The position numbers were made by a program, and so were the translations under genes. A stretch of DNA of 35,041 bases from Desulfuromonas sp. (GTDB lineage: Bacteria; Desulfobacterota; Desulfuromonadia; Desulfuromonadales; SZUA-401). The stretch is from assembly GCA_002869605.1 (NCBI GenBank), contig PKUI01000193.1, positions 1-35,041 of the forward strand, read 5' to 3'. Positions 17,973 to 25,437 of this stretch are shown one piece after another. Under the pieces are notes generated by a model that had not been told where the DNA came from, did not search any database, and saw nothing but the letters and a program-made list of their open reading frames with translations. The number at the start of each line of letters is the position of its first letter. Position 1 is the first letter of the stretch.

Positions 17973-18470
17973 ATGCCCCAGGAGTTTAATCTGCAAAGTG
18001 CCCTGAAGCATGCGGCACAAACTGAAAAAAACGTCATGGACTTCTATCTGCGTGCCGCCGACATCGTTAAAAACCCCAAGGCAAAGAAGGTATTCGAACT
18101 GCTCGCCAAGGAGGAGCGCGATCACGTTAGCCATGTTTTCCCGCTCTACGAAGGCGAGGATCTGGGCACTTTCGACGAGTTCATCAGCAGCCCCCCGCAT
18201 CCGGACACCGTCATGCTCAAGGAGCTCGAAAAAGCTCTGAACGAAAACATTCATGAAAGCAAGGCGATGGAGTTGGCGCTTAAGGAAGAAGAGGATCTGG
18301 CCAAGAACCTGCGTATCACAGCAGAAAAGATTGTCGACCCGATGGTGAGAAAAGTCTTCGAGCGTCTCGCCAAGGAGACCGAGGATCATTACGCCATCAT
18401 TGAATCAGAATATGCCCACGTTATGGGCATGGTCCATGAGACGGATATCGACACCTATGTTCGCGAATAA
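17973..18470 (+). CDS. Ferritin-like (rubrerythrin-type) diiron protein
   Basis: A 165-residue ferritin-like four-helix-bundle protein of the rubrerythrin group without a rubredoxin domain. The first half has E18 (AAQTEKNVMDFY) and the ExxH motif E48-RD-H51. The second half has E100 (AMELALKEEEDL) and a matching KETEDH139 stretch, where the ExxH glutamate position is Thr136 with Glu135 and Glu137 beside it. One half of the di-iron site is therefore altered. Such proteins reduce peroxide or store iron in the cytosol of anaerobes. AAGGAGAG five bases upstream fixes the ATG at 17973. The next gene, a cytochrome, overlaps its end by 14 bases, suggesting translational coupling. Confidence 0.88.
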   Translation: MPQEFNLQSALKHAAQTEKNVMDFYLRAADIVKNPKAKKVFELLAKEERDHVSHVFPLYEGEDLGTFDEFISSPPHPDTVMLKELEKALNENIHESKAMELALKEEEDLAKNLRITAEKIVDPMVRKVFERLAKETEDHYAIIESEYAHVMGMVHETDIDTYVRE

Positions 18471-18996
18471 ACGAAAGCAGGTCCTGGTTGTCAGCGCGTC
18501 CGTCATTGCGGGCGCGCTGTTTTTGTCCTCTCTCGGCACTGCGGATGATTTTGGCAGCGACCCTGAGGTGAAGAAAGTTCTCGAACAACGCTGTACCACC
18601 TGCCACACCCTGGAGCGGGTCGGCATCGCCATGGAGCAGGGCCGTAACCTCGAGGGAATCATCACCGCGATGCAACAACGCGGAGCCGTTTTAAGCTCCC
18701 GCGACAGACAGATCCTCGGCACCTTCTGGGGCAGCCCGACACGTGACCATTCGCCAGCAGCAGTAACACCACAAGATCCAATCGCCGAAGCGATCACCGC
18801 CGAGCAGGCCCAGGCGTTTGAGCGCGTCATCGAGCAACGCTGCCTGCTCTGTCACACCCGTGAACGCATCGATGACGCTATCTCCCGCAAGCTTCCGTTC
18901 GAGCCGATCGAGCAGATGATGCGTGCCCGTGGTGCCACCCTGACCCCCCGGGAACAGCAGACCCTGCAGATTTTCTGGGGACAGCCGCACAGGTAA
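18457..18996 (+). CDS. Secreted diheme c-type cytochrome made of two CxxCH repeats
   Basis: A 179-residue exported protein with two covalent heme sites. The signal peptide is NKRK followed by a hydrophobic stretch to about residue 29 (GTA/DD), so it should lie in the periplasm. CTTCH is at 46-50 and CLLCH at 129-133. Residues 41-94 and 124-177 are the same unit repeated without gaps: by my count 25 of 54 positions are identical, including EQRC, CHT-ER, RG-A-L and FWG-P. A Met in each unit (M72, and M154 or M155) could be the distal heme ligand. The ATG at 18457 is chosen because it directly precedes the signal peptide. It overlaps the ferritin-like gene, so the two products may be made together. 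Confidence 0.85.
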   Translation: MFANKRKQVLVVSASVIAGALFLSSLGTADDFGSDPEVKKVLEQRCTTCHTLERVGIAMEQGRNLEGIITAMQQRGAVLSSRDRQILGTFWGSPTRDHSPAAVTPQDPIAEAITAEQAQAFERVIEQRCLLCHTRERIDDAISRKLPFEPIEQMMRARGATLTPREQQTLQIFWGQPHR

Positions 18997-19022
18997 TCAG
19001 TCCCCCCTCCCATAACGCAGTG

Positions 19023-19047
19023 AGACCGGCTTCGGCCGGTCTTTTTT
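19023..19047 (+). terminator. Intrinsic terminator after the cytochrome gene
   Basis: GACCGGC at 19024-19030, a TTCG tetraloop and GCCGGTC at 19035-19041 are followed by six T. It ends the ferritin-like/cytochrome transcript. Confidence 0.9.
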
Positions 19048-19109
19048 GGTTTACTTCACTCTCCAATAGTCACATAATGACGCTTTTGATTGGTCTGCGT
19101 GGAGGAAAA

Positions 19110-19802
19110 ATGAAATCGATCAAGCACTGGCCCGTGCAGGAGCGCCCGCGGGAAAAGCTGTTGGCACACGGCCCCGATCGTCTCAGTGACGCCGAACTGA
19201 TCGCCCTGATCTTGCGCAACGGCAGCAGCTCCAGCCGTTGTACCGCGCTCGATCAGGCGCGGCTCCTGCTGGAAAATTTCGAATCACTGACGCGTCTCTC
19301 TGAAGCAGACACCAGCGAACTTTGCCAACTCAAAGGAATTGGCCCTGCCAAGGCCGCAGAAATCCAGGCCGCCTTTGAACTCGGCCGTCGCCTGATGTCT
19401 ATCCCACTGACATCAGGCGCCCAGCTTCGCTCGGCCGCTGACGTCTTCAACCACCTCCATGCGCGCCTGCGCCCCCTGAAAAAGGAACGCTTCATGATCC
19501 TGCTGCTCGACTGCAAACACCGAGTGCTGCGTGACGTGACGATTTCGGAAGGGAGCCTGACGGCCAGTATCGTTCACCCCCGCGAAGTTTTCCAGCCGGT
19601 CATCCGCGAATCGGCAGCGGCCGTCATTCTTGCCCACAATCACCCGTCCGGCGACCCGGCACCGAGCCCCGAGGACATCACGCTTACACGAAGACTTCAT
19701 CAGGCCGGTGAATTAATGGGCGTCAGGATCCTCGACCACGTGATTATCGGGGCACACCGTTATGCCAGTCTTGCAGACCTGGGCCTACTCAACGATCCAT
19801 GA
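19110..19802 (+). CDS. radC: RadC family (JAB/MPN+ domain) protein
   Basis: A 230-residue RadC protein. The N-terminal third has the UPF0758 start 'RPREKLLAHGPDRLSDAELIALILRNG' and a helix-hairpin-helix with 'LKGIGPAKAAEIQAAFELGRR'. The C-terminal JAB/MPN+ metalloprotease-like domain has the zinc motif HNHPSGDPAPSPED and an upstream Glu. Despite the name, a DNA-repair role is not established for the family. The ATG at 19110 has GGAGG five bases upstream; about 30 upstream in-frame codons overlap the preceding terminator region and are rejected. Length is normal. A terminator follows 58 bases after the stop. Confidence 0.95.
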   Translation: MKSIKHWPVQERPREKLLAHGPDRLSDAELIALILRNGSSSSRCTALDQARLLLENFESLTRLSEADTSELCQLKGIGPAKAAEIQAAFELGRRLMSIPLTSGAQLRSAADVFNHLHARLRPLKKERFMILLLDCKHRVLRDVTISEGSLTASIVHPREVFQPVIRESAAAVILAHNHPSGDPAPSPEDITLTRRLHQAGELMGVRILDHVIIGAHRYASLADLGLLNDP

Positions 19803-19859
19803 GCAGCATGGTCCAACTTGCCGCACCTCGGCACCCGTGATATCGTGCATTGACCAACT

Positions 19860-19884
19860 GCCGGGAATTCCCGGCCATTTTTTT
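19860..19884 (+). terminator. Intrinsic terminator between radC and the U32 gene
   Basis: GCCGGG at 19860-19865, loop AATT, CCCGGC at 19870-19875, then seven T at 19878-19884. It serves radC but ends only 13 bases before the likely GTG start of the next gene, so that gene's transcript may have to pass through it. Confidence 0.75.
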
Positions 19885-19897
19885 CTCAGGATGTCTC

Positions 19898-22282
19898 GTG
19901 GTAAATTCTCGACCGACCCCAGACAAACCAGAGCTTCTTGCCCCTGCCGGCAGTCTGGAAACATTTTTCGCTGCCATGGACAGCGGGGCCGACGCGGTTT
20001 ATGTGGGACTCAAAGACTTTTCAGCCCGTGCCAAAGCCAAGAATTTTTCTCTCGGCGACCTCGAGCGGATGCTCGCCTACGCTCACCATCATGAGCGGCG
20101 CATCTTTGTCACCCTGAACACCCTGATCAAACAAAATGAGCTCCCGCAACTATGCGACACCCTGTCAGCCCTTGAACTGATGGGGGTCGATGCGCTGATT
20201 ATCCAGGATATGGGCATCTGGAACCTCGCACGCACATATTTCCCGGACCTGGAACTACACGCTTCTACCCAGATGACCATCCATAATATTGGCGGCGTCA
20301 AGCAACTCGAAAAAATGGGTTTCAAGCGTGCGGTGCTGGCCCGCGAGCTGACCCTTGAGGAGATTGCAGAAATCCGTAAACAGACCAGCATGGAGCTGGA
20401 ACATTTCATTCACGGGGCGCTCTGTTTTTCTTTTTCAGGCCAGTGCACCTTTTCATCATGGCTGGGCGGGAAGAGTGGGAACCGGGGCCGCTGTGCCCAA
20501 CCCTGTCGCCGCCGCTATCACTATCACGGCAAGGACGGTTATTTTTTCTCACCCAACGATTTGAGCGCCATCGACCTGTTGCCGCAACTGGCGGATGCAG
20601 GTATCTGCAGCCTGAAAATCGAAGGGCGCATGAAAAGTGCAGAGTACGTGGCCACCGTTGTCTCAGCCTACCGCAGTGCCCTGGATGCACCTGTAAAGGA
20701 CCGTAAAGAAACGATTAAACAGGCCAAGGAGCAACTCAAGGGGTCGTTCGGGCGCCTGCCGACGCGCGGATTTCTTGCCGGGACTGAGCCGACAGACATC
20801 GCCGTAGCCTCGATCCGCGGGGCTACCGGCAGACTGCTGGGAGAACTCATCAGCGCCCGGGGGAACCAGGTTGTGTTCCGTACCCGTGACCGTCTGCACA
20901 TCGGAGACCGTTTGCGGGTTCAACCCTCTTCAGACAAAGCCGGAACCGCATTTACCGTGAAGCAGATGCATATCGGCAAGCAGTCGAGCAAGAAGGCTGC
21001 GGCCGGCAGTACGATCAGCGTCACCACCCCGTTCCGCGACCAGTTCCGCAAGGGCGATGCCGTATTCAAAGTCTCCTCGGAAAAGGCTTACACGCTAAGC
21101 GATCAGGGCGCACGCAGACGACTGGCCAAATTCGATACCACAGCGCTGCCCTTCGATTTGCACATTGAACTGAATGGTGACCAACTGTCACTCCAGGCCA
21201 CACACGAAGAACTCAGCTATCACCAAGAGTTCCAGGTCACGACCTTCCCCGCAGAGAACAAGCCGCTCGATGCGTCGACTCTCAAGCAGGTGTTCGCCCA
21301 GTCAGGAAAGAGCGCGCTGACCTTGCGGCACCTCACCTGCGGAGAGCTGCCGCAGGTGGTTATCCCACCCAGTCAGCTGAAACAGCTCCGCCGTGAGTTC
21401 CTGGCACAACTCGATACCGAACTGGGCCGAGCGCGACGTCACCAGAACCAGCAACACCTAACCGCAGCAAAAGCCGGCCTCACCACGGAACCCCCGACAG
21501 AGGCAAACAAACCGCGCCGCAGGTGCCTCTTACGCGATGCCCGTGACCTGCACCTGCTTGCCGATCCACTCATCGATGAGGTGCTGTTGCCGCTGACACC
21601 TGGCGTCGTCGAGCGCTTCCTTGGCAGCCGCAAACGGACAAAGCGTTATTTACACCAGGTGGTCTGGGATGTTCCGATGATCCTGATCGGAAAACACTGG
21701 CAAGAGACCCTGTCTCTGACTAAATTGCTGGTGCAACAGGGGATACGCCGCTTCCGGCTTAACAACCTTGGACACTTTCAACTCTTCAACCGCCTTGACG
21801 ATCTTGAGCTTGAAACCGGCTGGCGCCTGTTCACGCTTAACAGTGAAGCAGCCCGGGCATGGCATTCCCTCGGCATCCGCCAGGCTGAAGTCTACCTCGA
21901 GGACGATCGCGAAAACCTGGACCTACTGTTGAAAAACCGGGAGCAGCTACCCTTGGGAGCCACGATCTATGCACCGGTCCCCCTGATCACTTCACGCATC
22001 AATATCCGCTCCCTGCCTCAAAAAGCCGAAATCACCGCAGACCGCGGAGACCGTTATCGGGTCGAACGCCGCCACAACCTGACCAGCCTTTACGCCCGGG
22101 AAGATTTTTCACTCAGCGGGCATATCGATGAACTGCTGAATATGGGCTGCACCTCCCTGACCATTGATCTCAGCCATATTGGACCTTTCACGCCGGACGG
22201 CAAAGCTATCCTCGAAGCATTACGTCATAACCGCCCGCTCCCGAGCACTTCGAGTTTTAACTACCTGCGTCTACTGGAATAA
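19898..22282 (+). CDS. U32 peptidase-family protein with C-terminal DUF3656
   Basis: A 794-residue U32-family protein. The N-terminal TIM-barrel starts 'PELLAPAGSLETFFAAMDSGADAVYVG'. The U32 signature and cysteine cluster lie at about 166-207: ELEHFIHGALCFSFSGQC, then GNRGRCAQPC. In characterised relatives (RlhA, TrhP) these cysteines bind an iron-sulfur cluster used for RNA hydroxylation, so an RNA-modifying role is more likely than proteolysis. The remaining 500 residues resemble the DUF3656-containing RlhA-type architecture, with a final barrel-like segment. The GTG at 19898 has AGGA seven bases upstream; a TTG at 19850 would put the terminator stem inside the coding region and is rejected. 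The exact substrate is unknown. Confidence 0.88.
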   Translation: MVNSRPTPDKPELLAPAGSLETFFAAMDSGADAVYVGLKDFSARAKAKNFSLGDLERMLAYAHHHERRIFVTLNTLIKQNELPQLCDTLSALELMGVDALIIQDMGIWNLARTYFPDLELHASTQMTIHNIGGVKQLEKMGFKRAVLARELTLEEIAEIRKQTSMELEHFIHGALCFSFSGQCTFSSWLGGKSGNRGRCAQPCRRRYHYHGKDGYFFSPNDLSAIDLLPQLADAGICSLKIEGRMKSAEYVATVVSAYRSALDAPVKDRKETIKQAKEQLKGSFGRLPTRGFLAGTEPTDIAVASIRGATGRLLGELISARGNQVVFRTRDRLHIGDRLRVQPSSDKAGTAFTVKQMHIGKQSSKKAAAGSTISVTTPFRDQFRKGDAVFKVSSEKAYTLSDQGARRRLAKFDTTALPFDLHIELNGDQLSLQATHEELSYHQEFQVTTFPAENKPLDASTLKQVFAQSGKSALTLRHLTCGELPQVVIPPSQLKQLRREFLAQLDTELGRARRHQNQQHLTAAKAGLTTEPPTEANKPRRRCLLRDARDLHLLADPLIDEVLLPLTPGVVERFLGSRKRTKRYLHQVVWDVPMILIGKHWQETLSLTKLLVQQGIRRFRLNNLGHFQLFNRLDDLELETGWRLFTLNSEAARAWHSLGIRQAEVYLEDDRENLDLLLKNREQLPLGATIYAPVPLITSRINIRSLPQKAEITADRGDRYRVERRHNLTSLYAREDFSLSGHIDELLNMGCTSLTIDLSHIGPFTPDGKAILEALRHNRPLPSTSSFNYLRLLE

Positions 22283-22313
22283 AAAAACCGGGATCCTTTT
22301 CGAAGGATCCCGG
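22281..22313 (-). terminator. Intrinsic terminator after the HesB-like selenoprotein gene
   Basis: A perfect 11-bp stem, CCGGGATCCTT at 22288-22298 and AAGGATCCCGG at 22303-22313 with a 4-base loop, is followed on the minus strand by seven T. It starts 22 bases after the TAA at 22336 and lies just past the stop of the convergent U32 gene. Confidence 0.9.
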
Positions 22314-22335
22314 CTCAAGGCGATTTGAGGTGTCT

Positions 22336-22617
22336 TTAACAGTTGCCCGTTTCGGCCTGAATAATGAAGCCGGTCCCTCGCAACTGATCATCGATATAAT
22401 CGACCACCTGCCCTGAAGCAAACGGCTTGATCTGCTCGTCGAGCAGCAACTCGACACCATCAACCTTTTCTGTCGCTTCTTCCTTTGACTCTTCCAGAGT
22501 CAACCCCAAACGGGGTCCGCCTCAGCCAAAACCTTGAAAAACAACACGCAAAATCTTTCCGGGGTTCTCTTTCAAAAGCTGTCGGAGTGCCTGTTGGGCT
22601 GCATCAGTAATTCGCAT
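22336..22617 (-). CDS. HesB/IscA-like selenoprotein (in-frame UGA read as selenocysteine)
   Basis: A 93-residue A-type iron-sulfur carrier-like protein if UGA codon 32 (22524-22522) is read as selenocysteine. Around it the protein reads VVFQGFGUGGPRLGLTLEE, matching the IscA/HesB pattern where the first cluster cysteine follows a Gly and precedes a Gly. The downstream frame stays open for 61 residues with family-like sequence ('VDGVELLLDEQIKPFASGQVV', 'GTGFIIQAETGNC') and ends TAA. Only one Cys remains, C93, in place of the usual CxC pair. The start ATG at 22617 has AGGAGG seven bases upstream, with its own promoter and terminator. A SECIS-like hairpin follows the UGA. HesB-like is a described bacterial selenoprotein family. 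A pseudogene is the alternative, but is unlikely. Confidence 0.88.
22485..22503 (-). promoter_or_regulatory. Bacterial SECIS element for the HesB-like selenoprotein
   Basis: Inside the coding region, on the minus strand, TTGACTC pairs perfectly with GAGTCAA around a TGGAA loop. The apical loop starts 26 bases after the UGA and has G at its second position. Both properties fit the described bacterial SECIS rule (loop about 16-37 bases after UGA, G among its first two bases). A second hairpin (ACCCC/GGGGT, 22503-22516) lies closer to the UGA. Confidence 0.78.
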
Positions 22618-22638
22618 AAAAAAACCTCCTAACGAGCA

Positions 22639-22681
22639 ATTATATTTCTCATATAATATATTCGGTTTTTTAAATTATCAA
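22639..22681 (-). promoter_or_regulatory. Promoter with dyad for the selenoprotein gene
   Basis: On the minus strand, TTGATA (22681-22676) and TATTAT (22658-22653) are 17 bases apart. The -35 overlaps the stop codon of the FHA gene. A perfect 7-bp inverted repeat, ATTATAT at 22639-22645 and ATATAAT at 22651-22657, covers the -10 and start site and could be an operator. Confidence 0.6.
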
Positions 22682-23700
22682 GGGGTGTTTTCACCCTCTG
22701 CCGTTTCGACGTCAGATGCATCGCGCAGCTCCTCCAGTTCAGCCACAAACGCCTTCCGGGAAATGCCGCTCACCAACCTCAGGGGAGGTGGTTTCAACGT
22801 GATATCGAATTGAGGGTTTGTACTGAATTCCTGAGCATCGAGGTATTGCACCAACACCGCGAGCACCATCAACGTGGCGGTAATCCCCGCCGCCCAACTA
22901 AAAACACGCCGCGCAGCAACGGTCACCAGGTAACGCATATGAGCATACAGGGCGGCAAGCAGTATCAGCCACAGGCCCGCCTGCCTGGTAAAATTCAGCC
23001 CGCCGTCACTGTCAAGCATATAGCAGATGAACCCGGTTATCGTGTCAACGCCGGCCTGTAACATAATCGCCACGGCGGCAATTCCGCAGTGGATCAGAAA
23101 ATTCCATCGGCCCAGCAATAAGCGGCTGGGAAACGACCACAGGGCAGCCCAGGCCATAACCACGGCAACCAGGGCGACCTGCTCCGTCACCATGCGCACA
23201 TGTTCGACGGCTTCACTCGAACCGAGATAATAATCGAACCCCTGGTAAAGGACGGCTCCGAAATAGACCAGAACCAACACCCAGGGACGTTCGATCAGGC
23301 GCAGGGGGGCGTGTATCGGTCGATCGACCAGAGTGTCGGGTAGAGGGCAGTCGTGGCGACGAAAACGGAGTGTCGTACGCCCCAGCCTGAACAGGCCATC
23401 ATTTTCGACCAGCCCCTGGGGGCGACGCTCTTCTCGCACACCGAAATAAACTCCGTTGAGGCTGTCCAGGTCGACAATCCTGGCCAGCCCTTCATGCCAG
23501 GAGATCGTGACGTGATGTGGGCTGACATAAGGGTCATCGATGACGATATCGTTATCGTACGCTCGCCCGATTTGCAGCAGATCACCAGACAACGGAAAAC
23601 GGCGGGCAACCTTTCCGGTACGATCCAGAATTTCCAGCCAGCCACGCACGGTAACCGGGCCATCTGTAACGACAGATCCGCTCAGGGTTTCGGTTGCCAT
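22678..23700 (-). CDS. FHA-domain multi-spanning membrane protein
   Basis: A 340-residue protein with an N-terminal forkhead-associated domain (about 20-115) that binds phosphothreonine peptides. The key residues are visible: G45-R46 (IGRAYDND), S60 and H63 (YVSPHHV), and N82-G83 (DSLNGVYF). About six hydrophobic segments follow (near 140-158, 172-192, 200-218, 238-255 and 262-290), then a 50-residue hydrophilic tail. The FHA domain should face the cytosol. The ATG at 23700 lies inside the end of the protease gene, with a 19-base overlap, which implies translational coupling. The pairing suggests a cytosolic phospho-signal linked to a periplasmic protease; that is inference. Confidence 0.87.
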   Translation of the reverse strand: MATETLSGSVVTDGPVTVRGWLEILDRTGKVARRFPLSGDLLQIGRAYDNDIVIDDPYVSPHHVTISWHEGLARIVDLDSLNGVYFGVREERRPQGLVENDGLFRLGRTTLRFRRHDCPLPDTLVDRPIHAPLRLIERPWVLVLVYFGAVLYQGFDYYLGSSEAVEHVRMVTEQVALVAVVMAWAALWSFPSRLLLGRWNFLIHCGIAAVAIMLQAGVDTITGFICYMLDSDGGLNFTRQAGLWLILLAALYAHMRYLVTVAARRVFSWAAGITATLMVLAVLVQYLDAQEFSTNPQFDITLKPPPLRLVSGISRKAFVAELEELRDASDVETAEGENTP

Positions 23701-24968
23701 GTGACACCCTCCAGGTAGCGGTCGATAAAGTCCGATGCATAAACATAGCTGACTCCGGTCAGCGAAAGGCTTGTGCGCATGGCCTGATGCGGCTCATGTA
23801 CCGTGAAACCGGACAAGTACACGTCGTACAGTTCAGGGAAACGCTTGTAGCCACGCATGCAGACCGAAACTTTCAAAGTGAAATCACCCTGATCGAGAAG
23901 TTCTGAGGTGCACGAAAAACGGCTCATGTCTTCCTCATCGCCACCAAAACCGAAAGCGGCTCTCTGTGCCCTCCTCTCAAGCAGGTTGTAGAACCTGAAT
24001 CGATCGAGACCGGTCGACTGATAAAGCTCGTGCCGAAAAGCTATCTCGCCCACGGAGAGCCCTTCGGAAAGATAGAGTTGATCCTGAGTCGTGCAGGTCT
24101 GAAAGCTGAGCTCGTAGAGAGCTTCATCTTCCTTGCGCGAATGCCCCCAGCAATGAATATAGTTCGCCAGCTCTCCAGGCAGGGTATAGGCACCCAGAGC
24201 CATACGTTGGAAAGGCTCTGCCAGCAATCCTTCATAGGTGCGCTGCTGGTTCGCAAGCAATTGCTTACGGATCGCCCCCAGCGGTTGCTCCTGTTGAGCT
24301 TCACTTGAACTTGCCGCAAGGAGGTTTTTCAGCTTGACCGCGGGCACCAGAAAGCTGACCTGATTGCCTGCCGTCGCGACATTCACCCCGATCACTTTTC
24401 CCGCCGAGTCGAGTGCCGGACCACCACTCATGCCGGGGTTGATTGAGCCGGTAAAATGGATTCGATCGTAGAGCGATTTTTCCTGGTAGCCATTGTAGGT
24501 ACCCTCCACGATCGTCAGACCAAGATCGAAGGGATTACCAAGGGCATAAACAGCGACACCCTGAGACAACGCCTCGCTTGAGAGCTCCAGCGGATCCGTT
24601 TTGAGTTCCCCAGACTTCAGCAAGGCCAGATCGTTGACAACATCGACCGCAACCAGCTCAAGTGGGCCGGAGCGACCATCCTGATAGTGAAACTCCGCAT
24701 GGAACTCTTCTGGCTCCATGACCATTTCAGCAACCACGTGATAGTTGGTGGCGACCAGGCCGTTCTTTGAAACGACGAACCCCGAGCCGAACCCGGCCTT
24801 GAGCTCGGTACTGCGATCAAGTATGCGCACCTGCAGCACGCGGTCACCGTAACGGGCAAATAACTGCTGAGAGGTCATTGCCGCCGCAGCCCCCGCCCAC
24901 ACCATCACAGCGCCCAAAATGCCGGGAGCAATTAATCGAAAAGACCGTTTCACGAAATAATGCAACAT
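23682..24968 (-). CDS. Secreted trypsin-like (HtrA-type) serine protease
   Basis: A 428-residue exported protease. The signal peptide is clear: VKRSFR, then a hydrophobic run to AGAAAA near residue 30. The S1 catalytic triad is complete: H77 in TNYHVV, D113 in NDLALL and S181 in GMSGGPAL. No PDZ domain is recognisable; the C-terminal 190 residues are a hydrophilic, cysteine-containing region of unknown type, so it is not a standard DegP. The ATG at 24968 is chosen because it directly precedes the signal peptide; in-frame ATGs exist at 24998 and 25055. It may be leaderless, since a promoter-like pair ends 6 bases before the start codon. Its end overlaps the FHA gene. Confidence 0.88.
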   Translation of the reverse strand: MLHYFVKRSFRLIAPGILGAVMVWAGAAAAMTSQQLFARYGDRVLQVRILDRSTELKAGFGSGFVVSKNGLVATNYHVVAEMVMEPEEFHAEFHYQDGRSGPLELVAVDVVNDLALLKSGELKTDPLELSSEALSQGVAVYALGNPFDLGLTIVEGTYNGYQEKSLYDRIHFTGSINPGMSGGPALDSAGKVIGVNVATAGNQVSFLVPAVKLKNLLAASSSEAQQEQPLGAIRKQLLANQQRTYEGLLAEPFQRMALGAYTLPGELANYIHCWGHSRKEDEALYELSFQTCTTQDQLYLSEGLSVGEIAFRHELYQSTGLDRFRFYNLLERRAQRAAFGFGGDEEDMSRFSCTSELLDQGDFTLKVSVCMRGYKRFPELYDVYLSGFTVHEPHQAMRTSLSLTGVSYVYASDFIDRYLEGVTWQPKP

Positions 24969-24974
24969 GGCGTC

Positions 24975-25003
24975 ATTAACCCAGAAGAGCCGAATCATGT
25001 CAA
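24975..25003 (-). promoter_or_regulatory. Promoter candidate for the protease-FHA operon
   Basis: A perfect TTGACA (25003-24998) and GTTAAT (24980-24975) are 17 bases apart on the minus strand. The expected start site falls on the A of the ATG at 24968, so the mRNA could be leaderless. No ribosome binding site is seen before that ATG. Confidence 0.45.
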
Positions 25004-25009
25004 GGAGCC

Positions 25010-25037
25010 TTGCAGGTGGCCAGGAACCTTCTACAAT
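25010..25037 (+). promoter_or_regulatory. Promoter candidate for the 77-residue gene
   Basis: TTGCAG (25010-25015) and TACAAT (25032-25037) are 16 bases apart and divergent from the protease promoter. The start site would be about 36 bases before the ATG at 25081. Confidence 0.45.
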
Positions 25038-25080
25038 AATAGATATACAGACCAAAACCTTCGCCCTTATGGAGGAGAAT

Positions 25081-25314
25081 ATGACCGGACTTAACCAACA
25101 GGACGATAAAGTAACCCGCCTTATCCGCTACTGTCATGGGGACAGACAACAGGCCGAAGCGGTGTTCAACCACCTGATCACCAGGAAATCGATGAGCTTT
25201 GAACTTCCCGAGGGGGAGATGGTACTGAGCCCCGAAGAGCACGACGAATTTGTCGAACGCTTCAGCGCTGAAGTCGAACCGACCATCTGGGAGTCGAAGC
25301 GCCTGAAAAACTGA
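25081..25314 (+). CDS. Small hypothetical protein
   Basis: A 77-residue soluble, acidic protein that I do not recognise. It has two predicted helices, 'DKVTRLIRYCHGDRQQAEAVFNHLI' split in two and 'SPEEHDEFVERFSAEVEP', joined by a short strand-like segment (SFELPEGEMVL). There is one cysteine, no signal peptide and no membrane segment. GGAGGAG lies just upstream of the ATG at 25081, which is a much better start than any upstream codon. It has its own promoter candidate and a very strong terminator, so it is probably an independent transcript. It is a real gene by context, but no function is proposed. Confidence 0.72.
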   Translation: MTGLNQQDDKVTRLIRYCHGDRQQAEAVFNHLITRKSMSFELPEGEMVLSPEEHDEFVERFSAEVEPTIWESKRLKN

Positions 25315-25346
25315 CACCTCCACCCCTGTGTTTAGAGACCGAATAT

Positions 25347-25381
25347 AAAAGGCCAGCAGTTAAAAAAACTGCTGGCCTTTT
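25347..25381 (+). terminator. Strong intrinsic terminator after the small gene
   Basis: A perfect 15-bp stem (25347-25361 with 25367-25381) around a 5-base A loop. The right arm ends TTTT; the left arm starts AAAA, so it may work on both strands. Confidence 0.88.
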
Positions 25382-25437
25382 ATTAGAAAAATATGTACTA
25401 TCGTGACAAATGAATAACGCTGTTTTGCTCGTCGAGG

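Noticed and set aside
22503..22516. ACCCC/GGGGT hairpin just after the UGA as the SECIS element
   Set aside because: Its loop starts about 11 bases after the UGA, closer than the described range, and the hairpin at 22485-22503 fits both the distance and the loop rule better. The first may still help as a lower stem.
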